NCBI GenBank assembly: GCA_947591175.1
Contig: CANQDB010000013.1
Location: 1 to 17,933, forward strand
From: an uncultured Bacilli bacterium
GTDB lineage: Bacteria > Bacillota_I > Bacilli_A > RF39 > UBA660
Length of the DNA stretch: 17,933 bases
Direction: 5' to 3'
This document shows positions 15,167-17,933 of this stretch, piece by piece. The translations under genes and the position numbers were made by a program. The notes under the pieces are model-generated. The model made no database searches and had not been told where the DNA came from. It worked only from the letters and a program-made list of their open reading frames with translations. The stretch's first letter is position 1; each line of letters starts with the position of its first letter.

Positions 15167-15280
15167 ACTTTGCACATTTCACATCGACAGATTGGACTAT
15201 GTTTTCCCATTCCTATCACCTATTATAAAATATGCTAAAGAAATGATATGGTGTCTCTTTTAATTTATTAAAAAATGGAG

Positions 15281-15299
15281 TACAATGATAATAGGGTGA
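15281..15299 (+). promoter_or_regulatory. Probable -10 box and ribosome binding site for the deacetylase gene
   Basis: TACAAT (15281-15286) could be a -10 box, but the -35 region (TTTTAA at 15258-15263) is poor. AGGGTGA at 15293-15299 is well spaced for GTG 15305. It decides against the in-frame ATG at 15275, which has no such site and would overlap the promoter. Confidence 0.45.
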
Positions 15300-15304
15300 T
15301 ACTT

Positions 15305-16546
15305 GTGAAGATTAGATGGAATCGCGTTTTATTGGTTTTAGGATTTATAGTAGTCCTCTTAGTTGGAATAATTTTCTTGCTACCGAAGAAAGAAGTGACT
15401 ATTGAACTTAGTTCATTTGTCGGTAAAACAAAAGAAGAAGTAGAAACTTATTTAAAGGAACAAAAACTAGAGTTAGAAGTCGAAGAAATATATAGTTTTG
15501 ATATACCTGAGGGCGAAGTAATAAGTCAGGAACCACAAGAAAAAACTTCTTTAAAAGAAAATGATAAAGTTAAAGTGGTTATTTCCAAAGGACCGATCCC
15601 CGAAAGTGTTTATAAAGAAAATAACGTTAACGAATTAGGAAGAATTCCAATCATGATGTACCATGGTATTGTGGATAAGCCTAGTGCTGAAACATCATAT
15701 ACTGGAGGTAACGTCGATAAAGATGGATACAACAGAACTGCTGAAGCCTTCCGTGGGGACTTGGAATTTTATTATGAAAATGGTTACCGTATGATTCGCT
15801 TAGATGACTATATTCATGGAAATATCGATGTTCCACTAGGTAAGAGTCCCATCGTCTTAACATTCGACGATGGTAGAGAAGATAACTTCAAAGTAACGGG
15901 ACGTGATGAAAATGGCAATCTCCAGATTGATCCTAACTGTGCTGTCGGAGTCTTAGAAGAATACAAAGCCAAATATCCAGACTTCAATGTCACAGCCACG
16001 TTCTTTGTTAATAGTGGTCTCTTTCAACAAGAAGAATATAATAAAGAGATTCTAAATTGGTTAGTCGATCATGGCTATGACGTAGGAAATCATACGACGA
16101 CACATCCGGATTTTACTAAGATTAGTGAAGCCAAAACTCTAGAAGTTGTCGGTAAAGTTTATCAACAATTAGATGAATTACTTCCTAATCGTTATGTAAA
16201 GATTGTAGCTCTTCCATTTGGTTCCCCTTATAAGAAAACTCATGCTAATTTTCCACTTATTATGGAAGGAACCTACGAAGGATATTCTTACAAAACTGAA
16301 GCTGCTCTAAGAGTTGGTTGGGAAGCCGATTACTCTCCATATAGTAGTTCTTTTGATCCTACTTTTTTAAAACGTATTAGAGCCTATGATAATAATGGTC
16401 AAGAATTCGATATTTCGATGGCTTTTAAACAAATAGAATCTTCTAAATATGTTTCTGATGGTGATAAAGAGACAATTGTTTATCCTAAAGAAAGTGAAAG
16501 CAAACTAAAAGAAACTTATAGTAAACGAACAGTTGCCTACGAATAA
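15305..16546 (+). CDS. Membrane-anchored polysaccharide deacetylase with a PASTA domain
   Basis: The enzyme probably removes acetyl groups from a wall polysaccharide such as peptidoglycan N-acetylglucosamine. Starting at GTG 15305 it has 413 aa. Residues 7-27 form an N-terminal membrane anchor (no lipobox), so the rest lies outside the membrane. Residues about 31-97 match a PASTA domain (FVGKTKEEVETYLKEQ, then GEVISQEPQEKTSLKENDKVKVVISKG). The NodB-type domain starts at about 113 (RIPIMMYHGI). Its metal motif TFDDG at 186-190 gives Asp188-Asp189, and HTTTHP at 263-268 gives His263 and His267. LPFGSPY at about 303-309 is the usual following motif. The active site therefore looks complete. PASTA domains usually occur in Ser/Thr kinases and penicillin-binding proteins; here the domain may target the enzyme to peptidoglycan. 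Substrate is inferred. Confidence 0.88.
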   Translation: MKIRWNRVLLVLGFIVVLLVGIIFLLPKKEVTIELSSFVGKTKEEVETYLKEQKLELEVEEIYSFDIPEGEVISQEPQEKTSLKENDKVKVVISKGPIPESVYKENNVNELGRIPIMMYHGIVDKPSAETSYTGGNVDKDGYNRTAEAFRGDLEFYYENGYRMIRLDDYIHGNIDVPLGKSPIVLTFDDGREDNFKVTGRDENGNLQIDPNCAVGVLEEYKAKYPDFNVTATFFVNSGLFQQEEYNKEILNWLVDHGYDVGNHTTTHPDFTKISEAKTLEVVGKVYQQLDELLPNRYVKIVALPFGSPYKKTHANFPLIMEGTYEGYSYKTEAALRVGWEADYSPYSSSFDPTFLKRIRAYDNNGQEFDISMAFKQIESSKYVSDGDKETIVYPKESESKLKETYSKRTVAYE

Positions 16547-16557
16547 GAAAAAGGTAA

Positions 16558-16586
16558 TTGTCAAAATAATATTTTTTCGATAAAAT
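16558..16586 (+). promoter_or_regulatory. SigA-type promoter for the prepilin-like gene
   Basis: TTGTCA (16558-16563) and TAAAAT (16581-16586) have a 17-bp spacer. TGGGGT (16601-16606) is a ribosome binding site for ATG 16613. Confidence 0.75.
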
Positions 16587-16612
16587 TAGAGTAGAATAGT
16601 TGGGGTAATGAT

Positions 16613-17933
16613 ATGAAAAAACAAGATAAAAAGAAAAAAAGTAAACAAAGTGAAGGTTTTACGTTAGTAGAATTACTAGCGGTATTAGTAATTATGGGCA
16701 TTATTATGGGAATAACTGTTCCTTCAGTTGCCCAAATTGCTACTACTCAAAGAGCTCAAAAGTATTCTTATCATGAAAAGATTGTCAAACAAGCAACTGA
16801 TGCCTATGTCGATCAATATCGAGACACATTCCAAGAAGAACAAGGCTCTTGTGCTTGCTATAATATTCCATATCATCTCCTAGTAGACGAAGGTTTAGTT
16901 AATGAAGAAGACGTCACTTGTACTGTTACTGAAGACACTGATCGTAGTGTAATTTTAGCTTATCCTCTCGACGATAGTGGTCATAATTTTCGATACGAAT
17001 ACTATTTGACTTGTACGACTAAAGAAGATGGAACAATCATTAATAAACCAACTCAAGTTCCATCAGGTTGTTGTGGTGTTAATGGTAACTTTGTCATTAC
17101 GGATGCTATTATCAAATATAATGATGAAAATGGAGCCTTTTACCCCCAAAGTGACAATAACTGGACAAAAGAAAATGTTTATCAACGGTTTTCGGCGACA
17201 AATCCTTACATGGCTGGTATCAAAGGCTACGAGTATTCTTTAGATGGTGGAAACAGTTGGACACTTGTCGGTGGCGATCGTTTTACTTTTTCGACAGATA
17301 TGAATAAAAGAGTTCAAGTTCGAGCTGTCGATAACGATGGTAATCACAGTTCTGTAAAGATGTATGATGTACGAATCGACAAAACGAAACCAGATGCTAA
17401 TTTTAATATTAGTGGTACGAGAAATAATAGCGAATGGTATAGTTCAGATGTAAAAATTGGTGTCACTGGTCAAACCGATGGTTTTGGAAGTGGAGTTGCT
17501 AGTTCTAGCGTCGATATTCCAGAGATTAAAAATGAAACTGCAGGTACTCAAGTGACCTTGACAGTCACAGATAAAGTTGGGAACACCGCTACCAAGACAA
17601 CTACTATTAAAGTTGATAAAACAAAACCGACAATTTCAGTAAATGCTGTTCAGAAGGGTACAAATACAGAAGTTGCTAGTGGAGTTGTTTCTAAATATGA
17701 TTTGGTAATCACCACAAAAGCTACCAATAATCCTTTAAGTGGGCAAACAATTTATTATTGCGAAGGTGATGATTGTGATCCTACTACGAAAGTAACTGGT
17801 GATTTGACATTAACTAAGGAGACGGTTGTTTGTTTTCAATCAAAATCTGGAGCTAACATAACAAGCGATAAAGTATGTTATAATGCTAACATTCATAAAC
17901 AAGAGACGATTCCAGTTAATGTTGGAACTTCTT
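16613..17933 (+). CDS. Prepilin-like protein with Ig-like repeats, 3' end outside the window
   Basis: The frame stays open from ATG 16613 to the window end (440 codons), so the gene is partial. The N-terminus is a textbook type IV prepilin: a basic leader of 15 residues ending in Gly, then FTLVELLAVLVIMGIIMG with Glu at mature position 5 (Glu20). This would be cleaved and N-methylated by a prepilin peptidase and then form a hydrophobic pilin helix. A cysteine-containing region follows (about 80-155, with CAC and CC pairs). Two or more Ig-like domains of the type often seen in large Gram-positive surface proteins come next, each introduced by DKTKP (about 255-342 and 343 on). It is far larger than ComGC-type pilins. 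It may be a pilus-tip or surface adhesin, possibly ending in a binding domain beyond the window. No assembly ATPase or peptidase is present here. Confidence 0.88.
   Translation, partial: MKKQDKKKKSKQSEGFTLVELLAVLVIMGIIMGITVPSVAQIATTQRAQKYSYHEKIVKQATDAYVDQYRDTFQEEQGSCACYNIPYHLLVDEGLVNEEDVTCTVTEDTDRSVILAYPLDDSGHNFRYEYYLTCTTKEDGTIINKPTQVPSGCCGVNGNFVITDAIIKYNDENGAFYPQSDNNWTKENVYQRFSATNPYMAGIKGYEYSLDGGNSWTLVGGDRFTFSTDMNKRVQVRAVDNDGNHSSVKMYDVRIDKTKPDANFNISGTRNNSEWYSSDVKIGVTGQTDGFGSGVASSSVDIPEIKNETAGTQVTLTVTDKVGNTATKTTTIKVDKTKPTISVNAVQKGTNTEVASGVVSKYDLVITTKATNNPLSGQTIYYCEGDDCDPTTKVTGDLTLTKETVVCFQSKSGANITSDKVCYNANIHKQETIPVNVGTS

Noticed and set aside
15001..15219. Minus-strand frame of 72 codons with a CxCxxC cluster and a hydrophobic C-terminus
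   Set aside because: It overlaps the 3' end of the YsxE-like gene and a + strand terminator. Its hydrophobic tail is simply the antisense of a Lys/Glu-rich stretch. A TATAAT-like box exists upstream on the minus strand, but there is no good -35. It remains only a remote possibility.
17028..17243. 71-codon + strand frame
   Set aside because: It is out of frame inside the prepilin-like gene, which shows clear domain sequence through the same bases. It has no ribosome binding site.
1..17933. tRNA, rRNA, CRISPR array or insertion sequence
   Set aside because: No tRNA-like cloverleaf, rRNA segment, regularly spaced repeat-spacer array or transposase was recognised on either strand.

Overview
The window looks like chromosome of an AT-rich, low-GC Gram-positive bacterium, most likely Bacillota, class Bacilli. 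The evidence is strong TTGACx-17-TATAAT promoters, AGGAG-type ribosome binding sites, U-tailed terminators, a SpoVID-YsxE spore-coat pair, and a cell-wall polysaccharide deacetylase. Gut Bacilli such as Erysipelotrichales or RF39-like lineages would fit, but that placement is inference. All convincing genes are on the + strand.

Positions 1-3270 hold an unrecognised 418-aa membrane protein with its own promoter. It is followed by lspA (lipoprotein signal peptidase), overlapping rluD (23S rRNA pseudouridine synthase), and a small unknown gene. Positions 3278-7700 hold the protein-quality pair tig (trigger factor) and lon (ATP-dependent protease), then an unknown soluble 217-aa protein overlapping the end of lon. 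The lon reading frame is broken near 6785-6804. The catalytic Ser and Lys therefore fall in different frames.

Positions 7707-13315 are the accessory heart of the window: two tandem paralogous surface proteins of 569 and 1172 aa. Both have a TasA/camelysin-like N-terminus with a GxSYA signal region, and both end in a C-terminal domain resembling the formylglycine-generating-enzyme/C-type-lectin fold. The larger also carries two Ig-like (DUF5011-type) domains. It has a duplicated LamG-like module inserted into a linker that the smaller paralog has intact. In front of the larger gene lies a promoter whose -35/-10 spacer contains eight consecutive G residues in an otherwise AT-rich region. This has the classical layout of a slipped-strand phase-variable promoter. 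A structured leader and a second promoter follow.

Positions 13367-15166 hold a translationally coupled spore-coat pair, a LysM protein like SpoVID and a degenerate kinase like YsxE. From memory, Bacillus subtilis has the order tig-clpX-lonB-lonA-(engB-hem cluster)-spoVID-ysxE. The window thus looks like a compressed form of that block with the surface-protein pair in the middle. Positions 15305-17933 hold a membrane-anchored PASTA plus polysaccharide-deacetylase protein and a prepilin-like protein with Ig-like repeats. The prepilin-like gene is cut by the window end. Together the second half suggests a spore-forming cell with a variable, multi-domain surface apparatus.
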